Below, one piece after another: positions 51,978 to 60,283 of a stretch of 64,000 nucleotides of DNA. The stretch lies in assembly GCF_000952855.1 (NCBI RefSeq), contig NZ_JSVU01000009.1:1-64000 (forward strand), in the 5' to 3' direction. Origin of the DNA: Aequorivita vladivostokensis. GTDB lineage: Bacteria > Bacteroidota > Bacteroidia > Flavobacteriales > Flavobacteriaceae. The position numbers and the translations under genes are program-made. The notes below the pieces were generated by a model. That model worked only from the letters and a program-made list of their open reading frames with translations, was not told where the DNA came from and did no database searches. Every line of letters begins with the position of its first letter. Position 1 is the stretch's first letter.

Positions 51978-52319
51978 TCAGAAAATATCTTTCAGCGAAT
52001 TTTTAGAACTGGTAGCCGCAACAGCTTTTAGAGCTTGATTATATTGTGTAGCAAGCTCTGGGTCGGTATTTTTTTCCTCAGAGAATAATTTTTGGAACCA
52101 AGTGACTGCCTTATCATATTCGCTCTTGTAGTAATAGGCGGTAGCCAATTTCTTATAAATAAAGGGCGTACCATAGCCTTCTTTAACCACCTGTTCATAA
52201 ACGCGAACCACATCAATATCTTTGTTTACGTCTGTTTTGTGTGTGGCCGATTGCGCGATGGAAAGAGAGGAAATTCCGGCAAATAAAATCAAAGTAAGCA
52301 AAAAACGCTTTGTAATCAT
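51978..52319 (-). CDS. Small exported TPR-like protein
   Basis: 113 residues. The signal peptide ends at SIAQ (about 23). The mature part contains one clear TPR-like unit (GTPFIYKKLATAYYYKSEYDKAVTWFQKLFSEE, about 50-82) and a second half-unit. It resembles the N-terminal TPR part of flavobacterial OmpA-family proteins but stops before any OmpA domain, so it may be a truncated relative or an independent small periplasmic protein. Monocistronic; convergent with tag with 6 nt between. Confidence 0.7.
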   Translation of the reverse strand: MITKRFLLTLILFAGISSLSIAQSATHKTDVNKDIDVVRVYEQVVKEGYGTPFIYKKLATAYYYKSEYDKAVTWFQKLFSEEKNTDPELATQYNQALKAVAATSSKNSLKDIF

Positions 52320-52451
52320 TGGGGATATCAGGTTTTTACAAACGTATGCAGTTAATTTGGGATTGCACGTGTTTGTGAGGTTTGTTGTTCAAAGAAACTA
52401 TAAAAATTAAATATTATTGCAGTTTGGACTAAAAATGAAAAAATTTAACTT

Positions 52452-53120
52452 TTAATCGGCCGAACTTTCGGGAGCCGTTTCTTGGTTCAAAATCGCCAAA
52501 AATGTATCTCTCTCTATTTCCTCCGCGCCTAAACTCTCCAAATGTGCATTATAAATCTGACAATCTATAAATTTATAGTTTTTCAATTTTACATATTCTG
52601 AAAGGTAAAAAAAAGCTACTTTGGAAGCATCGCTCACCAAGCTGAACATACTCTCGCCACAAAATACTTTTTTCTGTGAAAGATCAACCCCGTAAAGTCC
52701 GCCAACCAGTTTATCGTTTTTCCAAACCTCGACGGAGATAGCGTGTCCGGCTTTGTGCAAGGCAATGTAGGTATTTTGCATTTCTGCGGTAATCCACGTT
52801 CCGGCCTGTCCCTTTCGTAGAACTGTTGCACAGTTTTTTATAACTTCCTCAAAATTTTGATTAAAAGTAATTTTGAATTTTTCACTGTTTAAAGTTTTCC
52901 GAAGACTTTTTGAAACCTTAAAATTTTCTGGAAACAAAACCATTCGCGGATCCGGGCTCCACCAAAGAATGGGCTGATCATCTTCAAACCAAGGAAATAT
53001 ACCGGAATGGTAAGCAAACAGAAGGCGCTCCACAGAAAGATCGCCGCCAATGGCGAGCAAGCCATCTTCAGTCGCTTCTTTGGGATTTGGGAACCAAAGT
53101 TTGTCGGTTACAAAGTGCAT
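52452..53120 (-). CDS. aat: Leucyl/phenylalanyl-tRNA-protein transferase
   Basis: 222 residues. Family motifs are LWFPNPKEATEDGLLAIGGDLSVERLLFAYHSGIFPWF (about 8-45), ILWWSPDPRMVLFPENF, LVGGLYGVDLSQKKVFCGESMFS (about 143-165) and FIDCQIYNAHLESLGAEEIER near the end. It adds Leu or Phe to proteins with N-terminal Lys or Arg, feeding the N-end rule to Clp proteases. A clpP is present at 9443 in this window. Confidence 0.95.
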   Translation of the reverse strand: MHFVTDKLWFPNPKEATEDGLLAIGGDLSVERLLFAYHSGIFPWFEDDQPILWWSPDPRMVLFPENFKVSKSLRKTLNSEKFKITFNQNFEEVIKNCATVLRKGQAGTWITAEMQNTYIALHKAGHAISVEVWKNDKLVGGLYGVDLSQKKVFCGESMFSLVSDASKVAFFYLSEYVKLKNYKFIDCQIYNAHLESLGAEEIERDTFLAILNQETAPESSAD

Positions 53121-53149
53121 ATCTCAAAATTGCTGAAAATTTTCGCATA

Positions 53150-53184
53150 AAAAAACCCCGAAGGAAATTTAATTCCTTCGAGGC
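53150..53184 (-). terminator. Terminator after the DUF3127 gene
   Basis: The stem CCTCGAAGGAA/TTTCCTTCGGGG (minus strand) is followed by seven T, 35 nt after the stop at 53219. Confidence 0.88.
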
Positions 53185-53218
53185 CAATTTTAGTTATGGG
53201 TAAAATTCCTGCCCTTGT

Positions 53219-53596
53219 TTAAAAGGGAAGATCGTCGTGTTCTTCTTCGTTAAAATCGTTTGCAGGTTCAAAAGCTTCCGCCGGAGGCATTGGAGGCATA
53301 TCGCCACTACCCGTGGTTTGAGATACATTTTCAATACGCCAGCCTTGAATGCTGTTGAAATATTTGGTCTCGCCCTGCGGATTCACCCATTCGCGGCCGC
53401 GGACGTTGATGCTCACCTTTACGTCTTGCCCTACTTTATAACTGTTCAGTAAATCTGTTTTGTCCTGCACAAACTCAATCATTATATGTTGTGGATATTG
53501 CTCTTCGGTAGTAATTACCATCTCACGTTTCCGAAACCCGTTATTGCCGTAGGTTTTGGTTTCATCTATCATTTTTATTTTTCCTTGTAGTTCCAT
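53219..53596 (-). CDS. DUF3127 protein
   Basis: 125 residues. A beta-rich OB-like domain (MELQGKIKMIDETKTYGNNGFRKREMVITTEEQYPQHIMIEFVQDKTDLL... about 1-85) matches the Bacteroidota DUF3127 family, followed by a Pro-rich and acidic tail ending DDLPF. The acidic aromatic C-terminal tip is like that of single-stranded DNA-binding proteins. A nucleic-acid role is therefore possible, but this is only an inference. It lies 31 nt downstream of the flavin reductase-like gene. Confidence 0.87.
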   Translation of the reverse strand: MELQGKIKMIDETKTYGNNGFRKREMVITTEEQYPQHIMIEFVQDKTDLLNSYKVGQDVKVSINVRGREWVNPQGETKYFNSIQGWRIENVSQTTGSGDMPPMPPAEAFEPANDFNEEEHDDLPF

Positions 53597-53627
53597 TTTT
53601 TTTACTTAAATATTTATTGTTTTTCTT

Positions 53628-54503
53628 TTATTTTCTGCTTAAAAGCACTTTCCAAGCTTCCTCAATTTTTCCTTCGCAAAGAAAGTCTTGGGCTTTTTTA
53701 TGAATTTCTAAAACATTACCCTCATCCCGCAACCATTTCAATTCGTCGGATTCATTTATAAAGGTATTAATTTCTTCGGAATTTGGGAAATTTTCTACGT
53801 TGCCCAGCATTCCCAAATCATTGCCCGTCAAAACTTTGCTACGGCGGATTTCTTCGGGAAGACTATCCACGCCCATTCCCAAAGTTGTCAATGGTTTGGG
53901 AACTTCAAAAAGACCCTCTTTTGCACGGCTGTACCAATTGCCACCGAGCCGTGAAACGGTGTCAATCTTAAAAGGATCGATGCTGCCATCTTCACTTAAA
54001 ATTTCCTCTTTTATATGAATTTTTACAACTTCGCAAATTACTAAATTTCCTGCGCCGCCTTCGGTGCCAAGTTTAATTACGTCGTTCACTTTACATTCCA
54101 GCTGTACGGGCGCTTCGGCAACGCGGGGTGGTTTTACCAGTTCTGAAGGAATTTCAGTAAAGCCTGCCTTTGTGAATTCATTTACGCCCTTGGCATATTC
54201 CGTGGAAGAAAGCGACACTTGCTGCACCATTTCAAAGCTCACAATGTTTATAACCACTTCGGGCACTTCCAAAACATTTTCATAGGTATGTTTCGTGGTG
54301 TTGTCGCGGCCGCGGCGCGCTGGCGAAAACACCAGGATTGGCGGCCGTGCGCTAAAAACATTAAAAAAGCTAAAAGGCGAAAGGTTTACGTTTCCTTCTT
54401 TATCAACAGTACTTGCAAAGCAAATAGGTCTAGGCGCCACCGCGCCCAAAAGATAGCCGTGCAGTTTTCCGGTGGATAATTCGTGTGGTTCAATAGAGAT
54501 CAT
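53628..54503 (-). CDS. Flavin reductase-like (FMN-binding split-barrel) protein
   Basis: 291 residues from ATG 54503 (MISIEPHELSTGKLHGYLLG); a start six codons upstream adds nothing family-like. The split-barrel domain (about 1-190) has AVAPRPICFASTVDKEGNVNLSPFSFFNVFSARPPILVFSP with the usual Ser and Asn FMN contacts. A C-terminal helical part of about 100 residues is an extension common in Bacteroidota members. It may be a flavin reductase or flavoprotein of unknown substrate. Confidence 0.87.
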   Translation of the reverse strand: MISIEPHELSTGKLHGYLLGAVAPRPICFASTVDKEGNVNLSPFSFFNVFSARPPILVFSPARRGRDNTTKHTYENVLEVPEVVINIVSFEMVQQVSLSSTEYAKGVNEFTKAGFTEIPSELVKPPRVAEAPVQLECKVNDVIKLGTEGGAGNLVICEVVKIHIKEEILSEDGSIDPFKIDTVSRLGGNWYSRAKEGLFEVPKPLTTLGMGVDSLPEEIRRSKVLTGNDLGMLGNVENFPNSEEINTFINESDELKWLRDEGNVLEIHKKAQDFLCEGKIEEAWKVLLSRK

Positions 54504-54622
54504 TGCTGCAAATGTACCCAAAGATTATAGCTTGTAAAAACTTGATTATACAATAATATCAACATATTTGCTTTATATTTAAACCTGCTTTTGGAAAGCA
54601 TCGCTGCAATTAATATTTATGT

Positions 54623-55777
54623 ATGTTTCGCAATAAATCACTCTCCCGCTGGGGTTTTATTTTGGCTTCGCTTATCGTTATCAGCCTTATTTTGTGGAAT
54701 ACTTATGCGTTCTTTACCCAATTAAAAGCAAACGAGCGGGCCAAAATGGAGATTTGGGCGGCTGCCCAAGGCGAATTGGCTCAGAGTCTTGCTGGAGAAG
54801 GGAATACGGTTAGTGAAACCGCCCTTGCTATAATCCAAAGCAACAGTACGACTCCAATGATTCTTCACACTTTAAAAGAGGATTTCTATGACGGAAGAAA
54901 TATTGACCCGGAAATTTTAAAGAACGAAGTCGCTAGACAAAAACTCATTGATCGTTTTACGTCAGAGTATAAACCGTTGGAGGTAAAGTATAATGATCAA
55001 GTTCTTTCTGTGATTTATTTTGGCAATTCACCATTGATAAACAAATTAAAATACTATCCCGCAGCCTTAATCCTAATTATCTTTCTTTTCATATTAGCCG
55101 TTTATCTTTTTTACAAAACCTCAAAATCTGCCGAACAGAACAGGCTCTGGGCCGGGATGGCAAAGGAAACGGCACACCAAATTGGCACGCCCCTTTCCTC
55201 CTTGGTGGGCTGGACAGAAATTTTGAAAAGTGAAAATGTAAATTCCGAATATATTGCCGAAATGGAAAAGGACATCTCGCGCTTGGAAAAAATTACAGAC
55301 CGGTTTTCAAAAATAGGTTCGGTACCAAAATTGGAACGCTGTGATCTGGTTGCTGAAACCAAAGCCACTTTTCATTATTTGCAGAAACGGACTTCGAAAC
55401 TCATCGATTTTCAACTCGATATTCCTGAAAAGCCTGTGTACGTTCAGATGAATCCCCAACTTTTCAGCTGGACCATTGAAAATTTGGTGAAAAACGGAAT
55501 TGACGCGATGAAAGGAAAAGGAAAGATTACCATTTCAATAGAACAAAACTCAAAGTATGCGCTAGTGCATATAGCCGATACGGGAAAAGGCCTTACAAAA
55601 AGTGTGTTCAGAAGAATTTTTACACCTGGCTATACCACCAAAAAACGCGGCTGGGGCCTTGGACTTTCCCTCGCAAAAAGAATTATCGAGGAATATCATA
55701 ATGGTAAAATACGTGTACTTAAAAGCGCACCAAACCAAGGCACAACAATGGAAATAGCCTTAAAGACAGAAAGTTAA
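54623..55777 (+). CDS. Sensor histidine kinase
   Basis: 384 residues. Two membrane helices (about 10-29 and 140-162) enclose a periplasmic domain of about 110 residues. A short linker leads to the dimerisation region with WAGMAKETAHQIGTPLSSLVGWTEIL (His about 184; HQIGTPLSS replaces the classical HELRTPL), then HATPase_c with ENLVKNGIDAMKGKG, DTGKGL and KRGWGLGLSLAKRIIEEYH. No response regulator gene is adjacent. The small zinc-ribbon membrane protein gene starts 2 nt after its stop and is cotranscribed. Confidence 0.93.
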   Translation: MFRNKSLSRWGFILASLIVISLILWNTYAFFTQLKANERAKMEIWAAAQGELAQSLAGEGNTVSETALAIIQSNSTTPMILHTLKEDFYDGRNIDPEILKNEVARQKLIDRFTSEYKPLEVKYNDQVLSVIYFGNSPLINKLKYYPAALILIIFLFILAVYLFYKTSKSAEQNRLWAGMAKETAHQIGTPLSSLVGWTEILKSENVNSEYIAEMEKDISRLEKITDRFSKIGSVPKLERCDLVAETKATFHYLQKRTSKLIDFQLDIPEKPVYVQMNPQLFSWTIENLVKNGIDAMKGKGKITISIEQNSKYALVHIADTGKGLTKSVFRRIFTPGYTTKKRGWGLGLSLAKRIIEEYHNGKIRVLKSAPNQGTTMEIALKTES

Positions 55778-55779
55778 TT

Positions 55780-56127
55780 ATGGAGACCAAAACACATATT
55801 TTACACACGGGGCGCTTAAAAAACAATTGCCCCACTTGTTTTGGGACCGATGGCCTGGAATTTACATTTACCCAAGTAGAAAAAGAAAACTCTTTTTTTA
55901 AAAAACCAGCTTCCGAAATAGAAAGCAATTTATACTGCCATACCTGCAAAAACGATATTTACCCCGTAAACTGGACGGAAGACATTGAGCGCGTTTTTGA
56001 TTACAACAAAAAAATAGCGGAAACCAATAAACAATATTTAAAGGTAAAACCGCTATTTTATATTTTAGTAATCGCAGCAATTGTTTTGATTGCAGCGGTA
56101 GTGTATCTACTAATTCCTACGATTTAA
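55780..56127 (+). CDS. Zinc-ribbon-like membrane-anchored protein of unknown function
   Basis: 115 residues. Two CxxC knuckles (NCPTC about 17-20 and YCHTC about 53-56) could form one zinc ribbon around a short beta insert. A helical linker (RVFDYNKKIAETNKQYLKV) leads to a C-terminal membrane helix (about 92-112). Tail-anchored topology is likely, with the zinc domain in the cytoplasm. I recognise no named family. It starts 2 nt after the sensor kinase, which makes an accessory role in that kinase's signalling an attractive guess. It overlaps the convergent HIT gene by 11 nt. Confidence 0.72.
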   Translation: METKTHILHTGRLKNNCPTCFGTDGLEFTFTQVEKENSFFKKPASEIESNLYCHTCKNDIYPVNWTEDIERVFDYNKKIAETNKQYLKVKPLFYILVIAAIVLIAAVVYLLIPTI

Positions 56128-56512
56128 GTTTTTCGGCAATGGCTTCGGCCAACATTTCAAATTCTTCCGAAGTCATTTTTACCTTTTTGGTAAATCGCAT
56201 ATCGTCCATTTCATTCAAAGGAATAAGATGGACGTGCACGTGCGGCACTTCCAAGCCCACGACGGCCATTCCCACACGTTTGCAGGGAACCGTTTTTTCA
56301 AGCGCGCGTGCAACTTTTCGTGAAAACTGCATCAATTGAAGGTACATATGCTCGCCCATGTCAAAAATCTTGTCGATTTCCTCTTTCGGCACACAAAGCG
56401 TATGGCCTTTTGCGTTTGGATTTATGTCCAAGAACGCAATGAAATTGTCGTCTTCTGTCACTTTATAAGAAGGAATTTCACCTTCAATAATCTGAGTGAA
56501 AATTGATGCCAT
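56117..56512 (-). CDS. HIT family hydrolase
   Basis: 131 residues. HIT fold: IFTQIIEGEIPSYKV with the N-terminal region usual for HINT-type proteins, FLDINPNAKGHTLCVPK, and the triad motif HVHVHLIPLNE (about 98-108). HINT-type enzymes hydrolyse nucleoside phosphoramidates and AMP-lysine. The gene follows greA after 2 nt on the same strand, an order I recall from other flavobacteria. Confidence 0.95.
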   Translation of the reverse strand: MASIFTQIIEGEIPSYKVTEDDNFIAFLDINPNAKGHTLCVPKEEIDKIFDMGEHMYLQLMQFSRKVARALEKTVPCKRVGMAVVGLEVPHVHVHLIPLNEMDDMRFTKKVKMTSEEFEMLAEAIAEKLKS

Positions 56513-56514
56513 AG

Positions 56515-56991
56515 TTAATCTCTTGAAATTTCCAGTATTTCGAATTTAAGCACGCCATTGGGGACCTGTATTTCGGCTATCTCGCCTTTTTGCTTGCCCA
56601 GCAATCCCTTTCCGATGGGGGAATCTACAGAAATTTTTCCCGTTTTTAGGTCAGCTTCACTTTGGGCCACGAGCTTATAGCTCATTTCCATGCCATTGTT
56701 TTGGTTTTTTATTTTCACTTTGGAATGTACCAAAACCTTGCTCAAATCCAGTTGCGATTCATCTATCAAACGGGCGTTTGCAAGTACTTCTTCCAGCTTT
56801 GCAATACGCATTTCCAGCATTCCTTGGGCCTCCTTGGCTGCGTCATATTCCGCGTTTTCGCTGAGGTCGCCTTTATCGCGAGCCTCGGCAATGGCATTAG
56901 AGGCTTTTGGGCGCTCCACATCGCGTAGATAATCTACTTCATCCCTTAACTTTTTCAATCCCTCGGCGGTGTAATAAGATACTTTACTCAT
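56515..56991 (-). CDS. greA: Transcription elongation factor GreA
   Basis: 158 residues. N-terminal coiled coil (about 1-75) with the acidic tip DKGDLSENAEYDAAKEAQ, which reaches into the RNA polymerase secondary channel, and a C-terminal FKBP-like domain with SPIGKGLLGKQKGEIAEIQVPNG. It rescues backtracked polymerase by stimulating RNA cleavage. First gene of greA-HIT. Two palindromes lie upstream at 57051-57097. Confidence 0.97.
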   Translation of the reverse strand: MSKVSYYTAEGLKKLRDEVDYLRDVERPKASNAIAEARDKGDLSENAEYDAAKEAQGMLEMRIAKLEEVLANARLIDESQLDLSKVLVHSKVKIKNQNNGMEMSYKLVAQSEADLKTGKISVDSPIGKGLLGKQKGEIAEIQVPNGVLKFEILEISRD

Positions 56992-57050
56992 AACTTCATC
57001 GTTTGCGTATTACAAACCCTTTTTTTAATTCTTAAATTCCATATAATAAG

Positions 57051-57097
57051 ATTCCCGCCAGCGCGGGAATAGAAAAATCCCATACGGCGACGGGATT
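57051..57097. repeat. Two palindromes upstream of greA
   Basis: ATTCCCGC-cagc-GCGGGAAT (57051-57070) is perfect. AATCCC...GGGATT (57076-57097) follows after five bases. It resembles the pair upstream of clpP (9993-10066). Confidence 0.7.
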
Positions 57098-57173
57098 ATG
57101 TTTAACAAATATACTAAAAATTTAGTTGTAGTATAATTTGTTGTAATTTCGGCCTTAAAATTTAGTAGTTTCC

Positions 57174-57611
57174 ATGAAGAATATAATTATTTTCCTTTCA
57201 ATAATTTTCACACTGGTATCCTGTTCAAAAAATGATGACCAAAAAGAACGAAATCCCTATTTAACCGATCCTGTTGTAAATCTGAACTTAAACTTAAATT
57301 TGCCTGAGTACAACGGTCTTCGATTTCCCGGAAATTATGTTATTACTTCCCAGGGAATTAAGGGAATTGTGGTTTATTGTGTGAGTGAAACTCAATATTT
57401 TGCGTATGACCTCACCGACCCAAACCACGTGCCGAGCAATTGTTCGCGAATGGAGGTGGATGGCCCAATTGCGACCTGTCCTTGCCCGGATGACGACAAT
57501 AAGTATAATATCGTAAATTTTGGAAGGCACACCACCGAGCCCGACACCCAATACCCAATGCAATCCTATCGGGCGGTGCGAAACGGCAATACCATTAACG
57601 TGAGCAACTAA
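57174..57611 (+). CDS. Small lipoprotein, possibly Rieske-fold-like
   Basis: 145 residues. The lipobox is TLVSC (Cys about 17). The beta-rich mature domain (VNLNLNLNLPEYNGLRFPGNYVI...GIKGIVVY) ends with NCSRMEVDGPIATCPCPDDDNKYNIVNFGR. The position and spacing recall Rieske-type domains, but the two histidine ligands are missing, so it cannot bind a Rieske cluster; Cys residues may form disulfides. I recall similar lipoproteins in flavobacteria without known function. Monocistronic. Confidence 0.7.
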   Translation: MKNIIIFLSIIFTLVSCSKNDDQKERNPYLTDPVVNLNLNLNLPEYNGLRFPGNYVITSQGIKGIVVYCVSETQYFAYDLTDPNHVPSNCSRMEVDGPIATCPCPDDDNKYNIVNFGRHTTEPDTQYPMQSYRAVRNGNTINVSN

Positions 57612-57659
57612 TACCTAAATATCCATTAGACTTAATTTTTGCTACCCTCATTCCTTCCA

Positions 57660-57696
57660 CTCCATCTGTCCCGCGCGCCTCGGCAGACAGACGGAG
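57660..57696. repeat. Inverted repeat downstream of the TonB-dependent receptor
   Basis: CTCCATCTGTC (57660-57670) and GACAGACGGAG (57686-57696) form an 11-bp stem with one wobble, around a G+C-rich loop. It may end minus-strand transcription of the receptor or be another palindromic element. Confidence 0.6.
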
Positions 57697-57711
57697 CCGA
57701 AAAAACAGCAG

Positions 57712-59892
57712 TTAAAACTTCACTGTAGCTCCCACTAAAAAGTTAATCGTCGCCTGCGGATAATATCCCGCGCCTTCAACGGTAGTAACGGTTCCGGGAT
57801 TGCTGAAATCATCATCATAAGTATAAAAGTAGCCGTTGGAAATATATTCCACGTTAAAAATATTGTTCACCAAGGCTGAAAAAACTACTTCCTTTACCCA
57901 CGGAAGCGAGTCCAAAGTGTAAACAATGTTAAAGTCATTCACGAAATAACTGTCCAATTTTGAAGCTTCGCTGTCAATATTGCCCATATATTGTTCGCCC
58001 ACAAATTTTGAAAGAAAGCCCAATTGCAAGTTCTGGATTGGCGAATATTCCAGCATATTTCCTGCGACTACCGAAGGCGAAAAGGAAATATTTGTATTGC
58101 CAAGATTTACCAAATCCCCATCGCGGGATGTGACGAAATCCACATTTTTATTGGTGCTCAACGCGATATTTGGCAGGGTTCTCAAATTTTTAAGAAGCTG
58201 TATTTCAGCATCCACTTCCAGTCCCAAACGGTAGCTTTTTCCGCTGCTGGTTCGTAAGGGCGCGCCCACATCGTTCAGTTCGCCGGAGAGTACCAATTGG
58301 TCTTTGTAATTCATATAATAAATATTGGTGTTGACCTTTGCCTTTTCGGTGGCGAATCGCCATCCAAGTTCAAAATCGTCCAACTTTTCGGGCGTAACAA
58401 TTCCCTGTTCGTAATCATTTCGTGAAGGCTCGCGGTGCGCCTTTCCATAGGAGAAATAGAACTGGTTTGAAGGATTTAATTTATAGGTCAATCCCGCTTT
58501 TGGGTTGAAAAAGGAATAGTCTTCATCTACGGTCAAAGCTTCCAAATCTGAAGTAATCCCCGAAATATTATAGTTCAAAAACCGTCCCTGCAAATCGCCG
58601 AACACGCTCCACTTTTCATTGATTCGATACGTTGCTTTTGAAAAAACGGTGAATTCACTTTTTTCGCCATTCCCTTCGTAATAACGGTCCCGTATTTCAG
58701 AATCGCTGGCGTAGCGCGCCCAAATTACTTCGCCAAAATGGTCGCCGGTGTAATAGCTGTAAAACGCCCCGCCCGTAAAATCAATTTTGTTGTTTTTGTA
58801 ATTCACGTTCGCATTCGCCGCGTAAAAATCGTTATCGAGCCAGCGGCGGCGGATTAAATCGGTTGTATTTATGGTATCACCGCCAATTTCTATGGGTTCA
58901 AAACCGTAGGTTTCAAAATCTTCATTCTCTTTGTATTGTTCAAAATACCCTTCACCTTTTGTATAATTTAAAGAAACATTGGTGCTCCAATTATTGCTGA
59001 AACGCTGGTTCCAAAGCAATTGATAATGGTCTTGGGCATAATTATCTACTTCGTTGTCATAAAACTGAATATTTCCATCTTCATCGGTGTACATTCCGGC
59101 AGAATTAAAGGTGCGGTCGTTTTCAAGCTTTTCGGGGTCTTCCAAACCGTTCCACGATTGGTAAGTTTCTTCCCTGCCGCCGAAAACCAAGGCTTTTATC
59201 AAAGTATTTCTATTTACAAAAGCACCTTGCAGAAAGTATGATTTCAAGTCGGAACTGGCCCGGTCAATATATCCGTCGGATTGAATGGTTGACAACCTTC
59301 CCGCTAATTCAAAATGCTCGGAAAGCAAGCCAGTACTGAACTTTATATTGTGCTTGTGTGTATTATAACTTCCGAAGGAGTTGGCAATTTCGCCATAGGC
59401 TTCCTCCGAAACGGCATCGCTCAACAAATTCAAGCTCGCGCCAAAAGCGCCCGAACCGTTGGTGGAAGTTCCCACGCCGCGTTGCAACTGCAGGCTTTGC
59501 ACCGAGGAAGTAAAATCGGGTAGATTGACCCAAAACGTGCCTTGGCTTTCGGAATCGTTATACGGAATTCCATTCAGCGTAACATTTACGCGCGAAGCAT
59601 CGCTCCCACGAACACGAATGTAGGTATAGCCAACGCCAGCGCCGGCATCGCTCGTGGTAACCACCGACGGAAGATAGTTGAGCATATACGGAATATCCTG
59701 CCCGAGGTTTCGTTTTTCGAGCTCCTCTTTATCGAGGTTTGAGTGGGTAATTGGCGAATCGGCATCTACGCGGACGGCCTGTACCAAAACTTCGTCCAAG
59801 GCTTCAATTTTTGTGGAATCCTGTGTTTTTTCCTGCGCGGAAACGGTAATAAAAAGAGAAGTAAAAACTGTGGTAATCAATAACTTTTTCAT
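57712..59892 (-). CDS. TonB-dependent receptor, probable thiamine (precursor) transporter
   Basis: 726 residues. The signal peptide ends at TVSAQ (about 20). A TonB-box-like region (IEALDEVLVQAVR) precedes the plug (about 50-165, SVVTTSDAGAGVGYTYIRVRGSDASRVNVTLNGIPYNDSESQG). A 22-strand outer-membrane barrel ends in an aromatic residue (VGATVKF). It lacks the N-terminal carboxypeptidase-like domain and any SusD partner, so it is not a polysaccharide-locus receptor. A TPP aptamer and terminator sit in its 5' leader (59957-60150), which points to uptake of thiamine or a precursor. No pnuT-type or thiamine kinase gene lies downstream in the window. Confidence 0.9.
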   Translation of the reverse strand: MKKLLITTVFTSLFITVSAQEKTQDSTKIEALDEVLVQAVRVDADSPITHSNLDKEELEKRNLGQDIPYMLNYLPSVVTTSDAGAGVGYTYIRVRGSDASRVNVTLNGIPYNDSESQGTFWVNLPDFTSSVQSLQLQRGVGTSTNGSGAFGASLNLLSDAVSEEAYGEIANSFGSYNTHKHNIKFSTGLLSEHFELAGRLSTIQSDGYIDRASSDLKSYFLQGAFVNRNTLIKALVFGGREETYQSWNGLEDPEKLENDRTFNSAGMYTDEDGNIQFYDNEVDNYAQDHYQLLWNQRFSNNWSTNVSLNYTKGEGYFEQYKENEDFETYGFEPIEIGGDTINTTDLIRRRWLDNDFYAANANVNYKNNKIDFTGGAFYSYYTGDHFGEVIWARYASDSEIRDRYYEGNGEKSEFTVFSKATYRINEKWSVFGDLQGRFLNYNISGITSDLEALTVDEDYSFFNPKAGLTYKLNPSNQFYFSYGKAHREPSRNDYEQGIVTPEKLDDFELGWRFATEKAKVNTNIYYMNYKDQLVLSGELNDVGAPLRTSSGKSYRLGLEVDAEIQLLKNLRTLPNIALSTNKNVDFVTSRDGDLVNLGNTNISFSPSVVAGNMLEYSPIQNLQLGFLSKFVGEQYMGNIDSEASKLDSYFVNDFNIVYTLDSLPWVKEVVFSALVNNIFNVEYISNGYFYTYDDDFSNPGTVTTVEGAGYYPQATINFLVGATVKF

Positions 59893-59956
59893 TCGTAAAA
59901 AATAATTTTATACGAATAAAAGGGGCGTTATTCTTGGTTTGTTAAATGGTTTATAT

Positions 59957-59998
59957 AAAAAAACCCTGAAAACATTGCGTCGTGCAATATTACAGGGG
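59957..59998 (-). terminator. Intrinsic terminator of the TPP riboswitch (expression platform)
   Basis: On the minus strand the outer stem CCCTG/CAGGG with inner ATTGC/GCAAT is followed directly by seven T. It lies 13 nt after the aptamer and 65 nt before the receptor start. The arrangement is that of a transcription-terminating riboswitch. Confidence 0.85.
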
Positions 59999-60010
59999 GT
60001 TCCTATTTGT

Positions 60011-60150
60011 ATCCCTTGGCGGCATTACCCGCCCAGGTTCTTTGGGTATAATCTCAGCCTTTTGAAGTTGGAATTTTGAGCGACGAGCAACGAAATAGTT
60101 TCGTAACTCGTATCTTCAATTTCGTACTTCCAAAAGCACCCCTTTGAGAT
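60011..60150 (-). promoter_or_regulatory. TPP (thiamine pyrophosphate) riboswitch aptamer
   Basis: Minus strand, in order: P1 5' arm ATCTC, GGGGTGC, an enlarged P3 region of about 70 nt whose base is GCTTTTG/CAAAAGGC, the invariant GGCTGAGA, then ACCCAAAGAACCTG (the CCNNNGAACCTG type), GGGTAATGCC and GCCAAGGGAT, whose GGGAT closes P1. These are the conserved THI-box segments. The long P3 arm is unusual but such variation is known for this helix. Confidence 0.93.
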
Positions 60151-60156
60151 GTTCGG

Positions 60157-60189
60157 CAAAAGTACATTTCTTTTTTCAATTTCTCCAAA
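60157..60189 (-). promoter_or_regulatory. Promoter of the TPP riboswitch-receptor transcript
   Basis: On the minus strand TTTG (60186-60189), 21 nt and TACTTTTG (60157-60164). The start would be near 60150, right at the 5' end of the aptamer. Upstream, about 60206-60235, a TCGATT-type hexamer tract lies between this promoter and the divergent kinase gene. Confidence 0.7.
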
Positions 60190-60283
60190 TACTTCCGCAT
60201 CGTTTTCGATTTCGGTTTCGATTTCGATTTTTTTTACTATATTCTTAATACTTCCCCGTTTCATTACTATTTACATTTGAACG

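Noticed and set aside
57174-57611. True Rieske 2Fe-2S protein
   Set aside because: Cysteines are present but the two histidine ligands of CxH...CxxH are missing.
60025-60264. Minus-strand frame of 79 codons upstream of the TonB-dependent receptor
   Set aside because: It covers the promoter, the hexamer tract and the TPP aptamer. The protein (KIEIETEIEND) is a translation of repeats.
60272-60279. Promoter box TACATTTG for the hybrid kinase
   Set aside because: It ends only 4 nt before the ATG, which would put the transcription start inside the coding region.
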